NCBI RefSeq assembly: GCF_000419445.1
Contig: NZ_AULK01000006.1
Coordinates: forward strand, 32,599-96,598
DNA: 64,000 nucleotides
Direction of reading: 5' to 3'
Source: Gryllotalpicola ginsengisoli DSM 22003
GTDB taxonomy: Bacteria; Actinomycetota; Actinomycetes; Actinomycetales; Microbacteriaceae
Each line of letters begins with the position of its first letter. Position 1 is the stretch's first letter. This document shows positions 45,776 to 54,465 of the stretch, piece by piece. The position numbers were made by a program, and so were the translations under genes. Below the pieces are notes generated by a model that worked only from the letters and a program-made list of their open reading frames with translations, was not told the origin of the DNA and did not search any database.

Positions 45776-46870
45776 TCACGGCGTGTCGGCGAGCGGCACC
45801 GGGGCGGGGCGCGGCGCCGTGCTGGCGAGCGTCACCGTCGAGCGGGAGGCCGAGGCGGAGAGCACCGCCTCCATGATCTCCAGCACGTGGAACGCCAGCT
45901 CAGCCGAGGCGCGGTGCGGGGTGCCGGCCGCGATCGCCGCCGCCATGTCGGCCAGCCCGTACCCGCGGCCGGCGTCGCGGTAGCCCGCCGACTCGGGCAC
46001 GGTGCGCCACGCTTCCGACCCCGCCGCGAACACCTCGACCGGGTCCGAGAAGCGGTTCGGGTCGGGCACCGCCAGCGTGCCCTCCGTGCCGTACAGCTCG
46101 AACAGCGGCGCGCGGGACGCCCACACCTCGAAGCTCACGGTGACCGTCGAGATCGCGCCGCCCTCGTGCTCAAGCAGGGCGGTGACGTGCGTGTCGACGT
46201 CGACGGGCAGCACGGTGCCGGCGAGGGGGCCCTTTCCGACGACCCGCTCGCGCCCCGAGCGCGAGGCGAGCCCCGACACCTTGACGACCGGCCCGAGCAG
46301 GGTCACGAGGCTGGTCAGGTAGTACGGCCCCATGTCGAACAGCGGGCCGCCGCCGGGCTGGTAGTAGAACCCGGGCGCCGGGTGCCAGCTCTCGTGGCCG
46401 GGCGACGACCAGTGCACGGATGCGCCGACCGGCTGCCCGATCACCCCGTCATCCACCAGCTTGCGGGCGGTCTGGATGCCGGTGCCGAGCACGGTGTCGG
46501 GCGCGCTGCCGACCCGCAGCCCGCCGGTCTGTGCGTCGAGCAGCGGCCGCGCCTCGGCCGTGGAGAGCCCGAGCGGCTTCTCTGCGAAGACGTGCTTGCC
46601 GGCCGCGAGTGCCCGCAGCCCGATCTCGACGTGGGCGGCCGGGATGGTCAGGTTGATCACCGCGTCGACGTCGTCGGAGGCGAGCAGCTCGTCGACCGTG
46701 CGCGCGTCGACGCCGTGCTCGGCGGCCACCGTGGCCGCCCGCGCCTGGTCGAGGTCGGCGACCGCCGTGAGCTTCAGCTTGGGCAGCTTCTCCAGGCTCG
46801 CGAAGTACTGGGCGCTGATGACGCCCACCCCGATCATGCCGACGCGGAAGGGGCGCTGCGGCTCAGGCAT
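45776..46870 (-). CDS. Gfo/Idh/MocA-family oxidoreductase (first)
   Basis: 364 residues. N-terminal Rossmann motif VGMIGVGVISAQYF, then the family's EKPLG with the catalytic-site Lys, and the C-terminal beta-sheet domain (GGPLFDMGPYYLTSLVTLLGPV). It should oxidise or reduce a sugar or cyclitol hydroxyl with NAD(P). The gene starts with an 8-nt overlap inside the end of the thuA-like gene, making it the last gene of a four-gene minus-strand set with the TIM-barrel protein and a second dehydrogenase. The substrate is unknown. The context suggests keto-sugar chemistry. Confidence 0.92.
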   Translation of the reverse strand: MPEPQRPFRVGMIGVGVISAQYFASLEKLPKLKLTAVADLDQARAATVAAEHGVDARTVDELLASDDVDAVINLTIPAAHVEIGLRALAAGKHVFAEKPLGLSTAEARPLLDAQTGGLRVGSAPDTVLGTGIQTARKLVDDGVIGQPVGASVHWSSPGHESWHPAPGFYYQPGGGPLFDMGPYYLTSLVTLLGPVVKVSGLASRSGRERVVGKGPLAGTVLPVDVDTHVTALLEHEGGAISTVTVSFEVWASRAPLFELYGTEGTLAVPDPNRFSDPVEVFAAGSEAWRTVPESAGYRDAGRGYGLADMAAAIAAGTPHRASAELAFHVLEIMEAVLSASASRSTVTLASTAPRPAPVPLADTP

Positions 46871-47693
46871 ACGTCGCCCCCTTCGAGACGCCGCCACGCG
46901 GCTCCTCAGGGAACGCCTTCGAGACGCCGCCACGCGGCTCCTCAGGGGACGTGGCGCGCGCGGCCCAGAGCATGCCGCGCTCGATGATGGCGCGCACGTG
47001 CGGCTCCTGCACGATCTCGAGCCGGTGGCCCGGGGCCGAGACGAAGATGCGGCCCTTGCCCCACTGCCGGGTCCAGATCGCGGGCGAGGTGACCGGGCGG
47101 TTCCACGCATCCCACGGCCGCACCGCCTGGGTCGTGGTCGCCAGCACGTCGTTGTATTCGTCGGAGAGCACCCAGTACTGCTCGGTGACCAGGTCGAAGT
47201 CGCGGACGCCCTGCGTGATCGGATGCGTCTTGCCGAGCTCGGTGATGTGCACCGTGTACGGCAGGTAGTTGTCGGACTGCTCGCCCTTCCGCAGCTCGGG
47301 GGCGATGCCGGCGTGGTGGGCGAACTGGCCGCCGATCATGTGCAGGTAGTCGGCGTTGTCGCGGTACGAGTCGGCGATGCCGCCGTGCCATCCGGCCATG
47401 CCGGTGCCGTTCAGCACCGCGCGCTGCAGGCCCGCGAACTCGTCGCTGCCGATGGTGCTCATGGTGTTCACCTGCACGATCAGGTCGACCGTGTGCATGA
47501 ACGTCTCGTCGGCGTAGATCGCGGTGCCCTCCTCGACGCGCACCTCGAAGCCGTGCTCGGTCAGGAACGGGATGAAGAACTCGGTCGTCTCGACCGGCTG
47601 GTGGCCGTCCCAGCCGCCGCGCACGATCAGGGCCTGGCGCGTGGGCTCGGTGGCGCCGGTGGGCACGGATGCCGGCGTCGTCGGCTCACTCAT
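46863..47693 (-). CDS. ThuA-like protein with repeat-encoded tail
   Basis: 276 residues. The ThuA domain (residues 18-245) has the GATase1-like fold with [55 protein letters not shown] and [14 protein letters not shown]. ThuA proteins work with sugar 3-dehydrogenases in trehalose and related disaccharide use. The last 27 residues are twin [10 protein letters not shown] peptides encoded by two class B hairpin repeats (46880-46948), so the tail is repeat-derived. It overlaps the neighbours on both sides by 8 nt and is clearly in one operon with the dehydrogenases. Confidence 0.9.
   Translation of the reverse strand: MSEPTTPASVPTGATEPTRQALIVRGGWDGHQPVETTEFFIPFLTEHGFEVRVEEGTAIYADETFMHTVDLIVQVNTMSTIGSDEFAGLQRAVLNGTGMAGWHGGIADSYRDNADYLHMIGGQFAHHAGIAPELRKGEQSDNYLPYTVHITELGKTHPITQGVRDFDLVTEQYWVLSDEYNDVLATTTQAVRPWDAWNRPVTSPAIWTRQWGKGRIFVSAPGHRLEIVQEPHVRAIIERGMLWAARATSPEEPRGGVSKAFPEEPRGGVSKGATYA
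46880..46948. repeat. Class B hairpin repeats inside the thuA-like gene (two units)
   Basis: Units at 46880-46911 and 46916-46948: CCTTCGAGACG, stem GCCGC-CAC-GCGGC, CTCCTCAGGG. They form the 3' end of the thuA-like reading frame and are read as [10 protein letters not shown] twice. The same frame of class B units is used in dnaX. Confidence 0.85.
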
Positions 47694-48702
47694 TCGGCTG
47701 CGCCTTCGTGCTGAAGGCCGCGTCGAAGGCCGCGGCGGGGGCGTCGAACGCGAAGCGGCGCACGAAGGCGAGCGCCTCCGGCGCGCCGACGAGGCGGTCC
47801 ATGCCGGCGTCCTCCCACTCGACCGAGAGCGGGCCCTGGTAGTCGATGGCGTTGAGCATCCGGAAGGCGTCCTCCCACGGCACGTCGCCGTGCCCGGTGT
47901 TGATGAAGTCCCACCCGCGGCGCGGGTCGGCCCACGGCAGATGCGAGGAGAGCCGGCCGTTGCGGCCGTTCAGCCGGCGCTTCGTGTCCTTGCAGTGCAC
48001 GTGGTAGATGCGGTCGCGGAAGTCCCAGAGGAAGCCGACCGGGTCGAGGTCCTGCCAGACCATGTGCGACGGGTCCCAGTTCAGGCCGAACGACTCGCGG
48101 TGGCCGATCGCCTCGAGGGTGCGCTGGGTCGTCCAGTAGTCGTAGGCGATCTCGCTGGGGTGCGGCTCGAGCGCGAACTTCACGCCGACCTCGTCGAAGA
48201 CGTCCATGATCGGGTTCCACCGGTCGGCGAAGTCGCGGTAGCCGGCCTCGATCAGCTCCTCCGACACGGGCGGGAACATGGCGACGTACTTCCAGATCGA
48301 CGAGCCGGTGAAGCCGGTGACGACCTTCGCCCCGAGGCGCGCCGCGGTGCGGGCCGTGTTCTTCAGCTCTTCGGCGGCGCGCTGCCGCACCCCCTCGGGG
48401 TCGCCGTCGCCCCACACCGTGTCGGGCAGCATGTCGCGGTGCCGCTGGTCGATCGGGTCGTCGCAGACCGCCTGCCCCTTCAGGTGGTTCGAGATCGCGT
48501 AGACCTTCAGCCCGTTCTTCTCGAGAACGGCGAGCTTCTCCGCGATGTAGTCGTCGTCGGTGGCGCCGCGGTTCGGGTCGAGGTGGTCACCCCACGCGGC
48601 GATCTCGAGGCCGTCGTAGCCCCACTCGCCCGCGAGCCGGGCCACCTCCTCGAAGGGCAGATCGGCCCACTGGCCGGTGAACAGGGTGACGGGCCTCGTC
48701 AT
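47686..48702 (-). CDS. Sugar phosphate isomerase/epimerase-like TIM-barrel protein
   Basis: 338 residues, AP-endonuclease-2 (xylose isomerase-like) TIM barrel. Likely metal ligands: Glu in [14 protein letters not shown], Asp and His in [11 protein letters not shown], His in YHVHCKD and Glu in [11 protein letters not shown]. Proteins of this type include sugar isomerases, inosose dehydratase-like enzymes and the lyases/hydrolases that cleave 3-keto-glycosides. The ATG at 48702 overlaps the upstream dehydrogenase stop by 4 nt, and its end overlaps the thuA-like start by 8 nt. The exact reaction is not assigned. Confidence 0.9.
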   Translation of the reverse strand: MTRPVTLFTGQWADLPFEEVARLAGEWGYDGLEIAAWGDHLDPNRGATDDDYIAEKLAVLEKNGLKVYAISNHLKGQAVCDDPIDQRHRDMLPDTVWGDGDPEGVRQRAAEELKNTARTAARLGAKVVTGFTGSSIWKYVAMFPPVSEELIEAGYRDFADRWNPIMDVFDEVGVKFALEPHPSEIAYDYWTTQRTLEAIGHRESFGLNWDPSHMVWQDLDPVGFLWDFRDRIYHVHCKDTKRRLNGRNGRLSSHLPWADPRRGWDFINTGHGDVPWEDAFRMLNAIDYQGPLSVEWEDAGMDRLVGAPEALAFVRRFAFDAPAAAFDAAFSTKAQPNE

Positions 48703-49883
48703 GCGCGTGTCTCCTCGGTGACGGTGATCCAGGTGGAGTCTGCGGCGGCCGAGCGTTCGACGGCGTCGAGCACGCGCTGCACGTGCAGCCCCTCGTCGAA
48801 GCCCGGCTCGGGGTCGCGGCCGGCGGCGATGTCGTTCAGCAGGTCGACGACCTGATGCGAGAACGGATGCTCGTAGCCCAGCCCGTGCCCGGTCGGCCAC
48901 CAGGCGGCGGCGTACGGGTGCTCGGGCTCGGTGACGAGGATGCGCCGGAAGCCCTGCTCGCCCGCGGCATCCGTGCCGTCGTAGAACTCGAGCTCGTTCA
49001 TCCGCTCGAGGTCGAAGACCACCGCCCCGCGCGAGCCGAAGATCTCGAGCTTGAGCCCGTTCTTGCGCCCGGTCGCGTATCGGGTGGCCTCGAAGCTCGC
49101 GACGGCGCCGTCCGAGAGCTGCCCGGTGAACCAGGCCGCGTCGTCGACGGTGACGGTGCCGCGCTCGCTCGACGCGGTGCCCGACAGGCCGACGGTCTCG
49201 GCCAGCAGCGGCCGCTCGGTGACGAAGGTGCGCAGGTAGCCGGACACCTTCTCGACCCGCTGCCCCGTGATGAACTGAGTCGCGTCGACCGCGTGGGCGC
49301 CGATGTCGCCGAGCGCGCCCGAGCCGGCGAGCTTCTTGTCCAGCCGCCAGGTCATGGGGCCGTTCTCGTCGACGAGCCAGTCCTGCAGGTACGCGGCGCG
49401 GATCTGCCGCACCTCGCCGATGCGGCCGTCGCGCACGAGGTCGCGGGCGAGGCTCAGCGCGGGAACGCGGCGGTACGAGAACCCGACCATGGCACGGATG
49501 CCCCGGGCGGCCGCCGCCCTGGCCGCATCCGCCATCGCCTCCGCCTCGGCCACAGTGTTGGCGAGCGGCTTCTCGCACAGCACGTGCTTGCCGGCCTCGA
49601 GGGCGGCGATCGCGACCTCGGCGTGGCTGTCGCCGGGCGAGCAGATGTCGACGAGGTCGATGTCGTCGCGGGCGACGACCTCGCGCCAGTCAGTCGCCGC
49701 CTCGGCCCAGCCGTACTTCTCGGCGGCGGCGCGGGTCTTCTCGGCGTTGCGGCCGACGACGACCGTCATCTCGGGGGCGAACGGCAGGTCGAAGAACCGG
49801 GGGGCGACGCGCCAGGCCTGGCTGTGGGCGGCGCCCATGAAGCCGTAGCCGATCATCGCGACGCGCAGGGGCTGTGCTATCAC
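48699..49883 (-). CDS. Gfo/Idh/MocA-family oxidoreductase (second)
   Basis: 394 residues from a GTG at 49883 with AAGGAG at a good distance; an ATG 18-20 nt upstream lacks a site. Rossmann motif [17 protein letters not shown], catalytic-site Lys in CEKPLANTV and the domain [21 protein letters not shown]. It is longer than the other copy (364 residues) and only distantly similar, so they are not a recent duplication. It is first in the four-gene set. A sugar or glycoside dehydrogenase role is inferred. Confidence 0.92.
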   Translation of the reverse strand: MIAQPLRVAMIGYGFMGAAHSQAWRVAPRFFDLPFAPEMTVVVGRNAEKTRAAAEKYGWAEAATDWREVVARDDIDLVDICSPGDSHAEVAIAALEAGKHVLCEKPLANTVAEAEAMADAARAAAARGIRAMVGFSYRRVPALSLARDLVRDGRIGEVRQIRAAYLQDWLVDENGPMTWRLDKKLAGSGALGDIGAHAVDATQFITGQRVEKVSGYLRTFVTERPLLAETVGLSGTASSERGTVTVDDAAWFTGQLSDGAVASFEATRYATGRKNGLKLEIFGSRGAVVFDLERMNELEFYDGTDAAGEQGFRRILVTEPEHPYAAAWWPTGHGLGYEHPFSHQVVDLLNDIAAGRDPEPGFDEGLHVQRVLDAVERSAAADSTWITVTEETRA

Positions 49884-49965
49884 GAGGACTCCTTCGTCTC
49901 TCATCCGAACGTATCGCACCCGTGCGCAGCACGGGCACCCTCGGCCTCACCCGGCGCCGTCTGCG

Positions 49966-50057
49966 CAGAACTCCGGTGATTTCAGCCGCCACGCACCGGC
50001 GGGGCCCGGGATTCCGCGGGTGCGGATCAGAGCGAAGCCGAAATCACCGGAGTTCTG
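49966..50057. repeat. Class C inverted-terminus element, copy 2
   Basis: 92 bp with perfect 18-bp inverted ends CAGAACTCCGGTGATTTC (49966-49983) and GAAATCACCGGAGTTCTG (50040-50057). Outer 13 bp match copy 1 (42508-42598) apart from one compensated base change (A to G in the left arm, T to C in the right). It lies in the 234-nt gap between GH3 and the second dehydrogenase gene, both on the minus strand. A candidate promoter for the dehydrogenase set was not recognised in the rest of the gap. Confidence 0.75.
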
Positions 50058-50089
50058 AACGCGTCAGGGGTGTTCTGAAGGCGGGAGGT

Positions 50090-50115
50090 GCGGGCAGCTC
50101 ACGAGAGCTGCCCGC
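50090..50115 (-). terminator. Strong hairpin after the GH3 gene
   Basis: Perfect 11-bp stem GCGGGCAGCTC / GAGCTGCCCGC with an ACGA loop, 2 nt beyond the GH3 stop codon on the minus strand. No U tract follows, as is common in actinobacterial terminators. Confidence 0.7.
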
Positions 50116-50117
50116 GC

Positions 50118-52562
50118 TCAGCCGGCGACCGACTCGGCCGGCTCGGCCTCGCGCACCTGCGCCGTCACGAGACGCGGGTCGGCCGACGTCACCTCGTACA
50201 CAGGCCCGGTGAGTGCCACGATCGCGCGCGGCGTCGTCGATCCGGGCAGTTCCCGGCGGGCCGCGCGCTTGTCGCTGACGATCGCGCCGCCGGTGCTCTC
50301 CGTCGTGTCGGCCGCCTGCGTCATGCCGGCGTGCGAGGCGACCCACACCTCGACGTCGCCGGGCTCGACCACCTTGCGCATCCGCCGGTCGCTGAACGCG
50401 AAACGCGTGGCCGGCACGGTGAACTCGACCCGCTTCGACTCGCCGGCGGCGAGCTCGACGCGCTGGTAGCCGAGCAGCTGCACGACCGGCCGGGTGATGC
50501 TCGCGTGCACGTCGTGCCCGTAGAGCTGCACGACGTCGGCGCCGGCGACCTCGCCCGTGTTGGTCACGGTGACCGCCGCGGTGAACGCGCCGCCGGTGGC
50601 GGCCTCCGAGTCGACCGCGAGGTCGGAGTAGGCGAATCCGGCGTAGCCCAGGCCGAAGCCGAACGGGCGCAGCGGCGTCGAGTCGGTCGAGGTCACGTCG
50701 CTCGGGCCCCCGAGGATCGGGTGCAGGTAGCTGTACGGCTGCGCACCGGCCCCTCGGGGCAGCGACACGGGCAGTCGGCCGGACGGGTTCACCCGGCCGG
50801 TGAGCACGTCGGCGATCGCGAGCCCGCCGCCCTCGCCCGGGAAGAACGCCTGCAGCACCGCAGCCGGCGCTGAACGACCGATCCCCGAGGCATCGAGCGC
50901 CCACCCGATCGCGTACGGCCGCCCGGTCAGCAGCACCATCACGGTGGGGGTCCCGGTCGCGACGACGGCCTCGACGAGCGCGCGCTGCACGCCGGGCAGC
51001 TCGAGCGACTCGGCGTCGTTGCCCTCGCCGACCGTGCCGCGGCCGAACAGTCCGGCCTGGTCCCCGACGACCACGATGGCGACATCGGATGCCGCGGCGG
51101 CGGCCGCAGCATCCGCGATGCCCGACGTGTCGTCGCCCTCGACCGTGCACCCTTCGGCGTAGACGAGCTCGGGCTGCGGCATGCCCGCCGCCTCGAACGC
51201 CCCGCCCAGCGCCTCGTACACGGTGGGGATCTCGAAGCCGAGCGGCACGCCGGGGTGGTGCGCCAGCACGTGGTTCGCGAAGGAGTAGCAGCCCTGCAGC
51301 GCCTCGGCCCGGTGCGCGTTCGGCCCGATCACGGCCACCTTGCCGGGCGAGGCGAGCGGCAGCACGCCGTCGTTGGCCAGCAGCACGACCGACTCCTCGG
51401 CCAGGCGCCGCGCCAGCTCGCGGTGGTGCGGCGAGTCGAGGTCGATCTCGGTCGGCGGCTCGTCCTCGTAGGCGTCGGGCTCGAGCAGGCCGAGCTCCTC
51501 CTTCTGCCGCAGCACGCGCAGCACGGCGCGGTCGACGTACGCCTCGTCGAACTCGCCCGAGCGGATGCGCTCGGCCAGCGGCTCGAGGTACGCGTCGCCC
51601 GTGGGCAGCTCGACGTCGATGCCGGCCTCGAGGGCGAGCGCGGCGGCCTCGCCGCGGTCGGCGGCGACGGCGTGCATGACCTCGAGGAACGCGACCGCGA
51701 AGTAGTCGGCGACCACGACGCCGTCGAAGCCGAGCCGCTCGCGCAGCACCCCGGTCAGGTACTCGGTGTTGGCGGCCATCGGCACGCCGTCGAGGTCGAC
51801 GTAGGCGTTCATGACCGACTTGGCGCCGCCCTCGGCGATGGCCATCTCGAACGGCGGCAGGAACACGTCGGCGATCTCGCGGGGGCCGGCGTACACGGGC
51901 GCGTGGTTGCGGCCGGCGCGGGAGCGGGAGTAGGCGAGGAAGTGCTTCAGGGTGGCGTGGATGCCGGCGTCCTGCAGCCCGCGCACATAGGCGCTGCCGA
52001 CGGTGCCGACGAGGTAGGGGTCTTCGCCGATGCACTCGTCGACGCGGCCCCAGCGCGGGTCGCTGATCACGTCGAGCACGGGCGCGAGGCCCTGGTGCAC
52101 GCCGAGCTGCCGCATCGAGTCGCCGATGGCGCGGCCGATCTGCTCGACCAGCTCCGGGTCGAACGCGGCGCCCCAGGCCAGGGGCGTCGGGAAGGTCGCG
52201 GCCTGCCAGGCGGCCAGCCCGGTCAGGCACTCCTCGTGCACGAGCGCGGGGATGCCGAGGCGGGTCTCGCGCTTCAGCCGGCGCTGCTCGTTCCACAGCC
52301 AGGCGGCCCGCTCGGCCGGCTCGACCGGGCGGGTGCCGTACACGCGGGTGTAGTGGCCGAGGCCGTGCCGGGTGACCTCGGAGAGCGCATCCGAGCCCTT
52401 CTGGCCCGCGGCCATCTCGCTCTGCATCGGCGCGACGACGCCGTTCTGGTCGAGCCAGTAGCCGACCAGCTGGGCGAGCTTCTCCTCCAGCGTCATCTGC
52501 GCGAGCAGCTCGCGCACCCGCTCGGAGGCGCGGGCGAACTCCTGGTCCGCGACGCCGCTCAT
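50118..52562 (-). CDS. GH3 beta-glycosidase (beta-glucosidase/beta-xylosidase type)
   Basis: 814 residues. The N-terminal (alpha/beta)8 domain has SDPRWGRVDECIGEDP, LKHFLAYSRSRAGRNHAPV and the nucleophile Asp286 in GVVVADYFAV. The second alpha/beta sandwich has KVAVIGPNAHRAEALQG and VVVGDQAGLFGRGTVGEGND, and a C-terminal fibronectin III-like domain covers about residues 640-740. No signal peptide, so it is cytoplasmic. The start overlaps the permease stop (ATGA), placing it at the end of an importer operon controlled by a LacI regulator. The substrate is an imported beta-linked oligosaccharide; xylose versus glucose preference is undecided. Confidence 0.94.
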   Translation of the reverse strand: MSGVADQEFARASERVRELLAQMTLEEKLAQLVGYWLDQNGVVAPMQSEMAAGQKGSDALSEVTRHGLGHYTRVYGTRPVEPAERAAWLWNEQRRLKRETRLGIPALVHEECLTGLAAWQAATFPTPLAWGAAFDPELVEQIGRAIGDSMRQLGVHQGLAPVLDVISDPRWGRVDECIGEDPYLVGTVGSAYVRGLQDAGIHATLKHFLAYSRSRAGRNHAPVYAGPREIADVFLPPFEMAIAEGGAKSVMNAYVDLDGVPMAANTEYLTGVLRERLGFDGVVVADYFAVAFLEVMHAVAADRGEAAALALEAGIDVELPTGDAYLEPLAERIRSGEFDEAYVDRAVLRVLRQKEELGLLEPDAYEDEPPTEIDLDSPHHRELARRLAEESVVLLANDGVLPLASPGKVAVIGPNAHRAEALQGCYSFANHVLAHHPGVPLGFEIPTVYEALGGAFEAAGMPQPELVYAEGCTVEGDDTSGIADAAAAAAASDVAIVVVGDQAGLFGRGTVGEGNDAESLELPGVQRALVEAVVATGTPTVMVLLTGRPYAIGWALDASGIGRSAPAAVLQAFFPGEGGGLAIADVLTGRVNPSGRLPVSLPRGAGAQPYSYLHPILGGPSDVTSTDSTPLRPFGFGLGYAGFAYSDLAVDSEAATGGAFTAAVTVTNTGEVAGADVVQLYGHDVHASITRPVVQLLGYQRVELAAGESKRVEFTVPATRFAFSDRRMRKVVEPGDVEVWVASHAGMTQAADTTESTGGAIVSDKRAARRELPGSTTPRAIVALTGPVYEVTSADPRLVTAQVREAEPAESVAG

Positions 52563-53440
52563 CCCTTCACCGCTCCGGTCAGGCCGCCGACGATCCGCCG
52601 CTCGAAGAGCGAGAAGAAGATCAGGGCGGGCAGCATCGACAGCGAGGTGAAGGCGAGCACCTTGGCGGTGTCGACCGAGTACTGCGAGGAGAACGCCTGC
52701 ACGCCGAGCGGCAGGGTGAACGTGGACTGGTCGTTCAGGATGAACAGCGGCAGCAGGTAGCTGTTCCAGCTGGCGACGAAGGCGAGGATGCCGACCGTCA
52801 CGACGCCGGGCAGCGACAGCGGGATCACCATGCGCCAGAAGAAGCCGAGACGGCTGGCGCCGTCGATCGACGCGGCCTCCTCGATCTCCTCCGGGATCGC
52901 CTTGAGGAACGGCACCAGGATGATGACGGTCGTCGGCAGGGAGAAGGCGATCTGCGGCACGATGACGCCGGCCAGGCTGTTCATCATGCCGAGGTCCTTC
53001 ACCAGGATGTACAGCGGCGTGATCGCCACGGTCATCGGGAACATCAGGCCCGCGGCGAACAGGGAGTACAGCGCGCCCTTGCCCGCGAAGTCGTAGCGGG
53101 CCAGCACGAAGCTCACCATGACGCCGAGCACGACGACGCCGATGGTGGTCGCGAGGGAGACCACGGTGGAGTTCGCGAACTCGCCCCAGAAGGTGGCCGA
53201 CTTCAGCACGTCGAGGTAGTTGCCGAACTCCCACGGGCTGGGGAAGGCGGCCGGATGCTTGGTGATCTGCGAGTTGGTGCGGAATCCGCCGAGCACGATG
53301 TAGACGACGGGGGCGAGGCAGATCGCGATGAACACCAGCGCGATGAAGTAGGTCAGCGGGTTGCCCCAGCTCACCTCGCGGCTGCGGCGCGGCTTGACCG
53401 GCTTGCCGCCGGGGGCCGCTTCGACGGCGATTGCGGACAT
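52559..53440 (-). CDS. CUT1 sugar ABC importer permease, MalG type
   Basis: 293 residues from an ATG at 53440 sharing one base with the upstream TGA-side gene end. Six membrane helices; the EAA loop is EIEEAASIDGASRLGFFWRMVIPLS. The C-terminus FERRIVGGLTGAVKG is typical. With the next upstream permease and the binding protein it forms an importer for the GH3 substrate. No ATPase gene is present. Confidence 0.94.
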   Translation of the reverse strand: MSAIAVEAAPGGKPVKPRRSREVSWGNPLTYFIALVFIAICLAPVVYIVLGGFRTNSQITKHPAAFPSPWEFGNYLDVLKSATFWGEFANSTVVSLATTIGVVVLGVMVSFVLARYDFAGKGALYSLFAAGLMFPMTVAITPLYILVKDLGMMNSLAGVIVPQIAFSLPTTVIILVPFLKAIPEEIEEAASIDGASRLGFFWRMVIPLSLPGVVTVGILAFVASWNSYLLPLFILNDQSTFTLPLGVQAFSSQYSVDTAKVLAFTSLSMLPALIFFSLFERRIVGGLTGAVKG

Positions 53441-54456
53441 CACTTGCGTCCTTCCGTGACGGCGCCCTGCATGTCGCGGCGCAGAACGAAACGCTGATAG
53501 ATCAGCGCGATGATCAGCGAGATGAGGAACATCACGACGGCGACGGCGTTGCCGTAGCCGTAGTTGCCGGCGCCGCGGCCCTCCTGCACCATGTAGGTCG
53601 CCATCGTCGAGGTGCCCGCGGTGGACGCCACGTACTGGCCCCAGATGATGTAGACGAGGTCGAACAGCTGCAGCGATCCGATGATCGACAGGAACGCCCA
53701 GATGCGGATGGTGGGGCCGAGCAGCGGCAGGGTGATGCGGCGCTGGATCTGCCAGTAGGAGGCGCCGTCGATGGCGGCCGCCTCGAACAGCTCCTCGGGG
53801 ATCGACTGCAGGCCGGCCAGCATGAGGATGACCGCGAAGCCGATGTACTTCCACGAGATGATGCCCATCAGGGTCCACAGCGCGATGTGCGGATCGGACA
53901 GCCAGCTGGCCTTGAGCGCGCCGAGGCCGATGTGCTGCAGCAGGTCGTTGACCGCGCCGCTGTCCTGCAGCATCAGGCTCCAGCCCGTGCCGACGATGAC
54001 CTCGGAGATGACGTAGGGGACGAAGATCAGCACGCGGATGACCGAGCGTCCGCGGATCTTCTGGTTCAGCAGCAGGGCGAGCGCGACAGCGATCGGGCCC
54101 TGGATGATCAGGGACAGCACCACGATGAAGAGGTTGTGGTACAGCACCTGGTGGAACTGCGGGTCGGCCAGGATCAGCTTGTAGTTGGTCAGGCCGATGA
54201 AGTCGGTGGGGGCTCCGTATCCCTTCCAGCGGAAAAAGCCGTAGTACGCGGCCAGGATGACCGGGAAGATCACGAAGGCCAGGAAGACGATGACCGCGGG
54301 ACCCGCCAGCAGGAGGATCTCGAGCCGCAGGCGCGCCCGGCCGGCCCGGCGCCGGGCCGGCCGCGGCGAGGCCGGGGACGCGGTCCGCGCATCCCCGGCC
54401 TCGGACGTGCCCTGCAGCGTCCGGCCGGCGTGGTCGGTGCTCAGGGTTTCGCTCAT
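53440..54456 (-). CDS. CUT1 sugar ABC importer permease, MalF/UgpA type
   Basis: 338 residues. A 45-residue cytoplasmic N-terminus rich in Ser, Thr and Arg precedes six helices (first ILLLAGPAVIVFLAFVIFPVIL). The EAA loop is ELFEAAAIDGASYWQIQRRITLPLL. Starts 9 nt after the stop of the binding-protein gene. It pairs with the MalG-type permease encoded downstream. Confidence 0.94.
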   Translation of the reverse strand: MSETLSTDHAGRTLQGTSEAGDARTASPASPRPARRRAGRARLRLEILLLAGPAVIVFLAFVIFPVILAAYYGFFRWKGYGAPTDFIGLTNYKLILADPQFHQVLYHNLFIVVLSLIIQGPIAVALALLLNQKIRGRSVIRVLIFVPYVISEVIVGTGWSLMLQDSGAVNDLLQHIGLGALKASWLSDPHIALWTLMGIISWKYIGFAVILMLAGLQSIPEELFEAAAIDGASYWQIQRRITLPLLGPTIRIWAFLSIIGSLQLFDLVYIIWGQYVASTAGTSTMATYMVQEGRGAGNYGYGNAVAVVMFLISLIIALIYQRFVLRRDMQGAVTEGRK

Positions 54457-54465
54457 GATGCTCTA

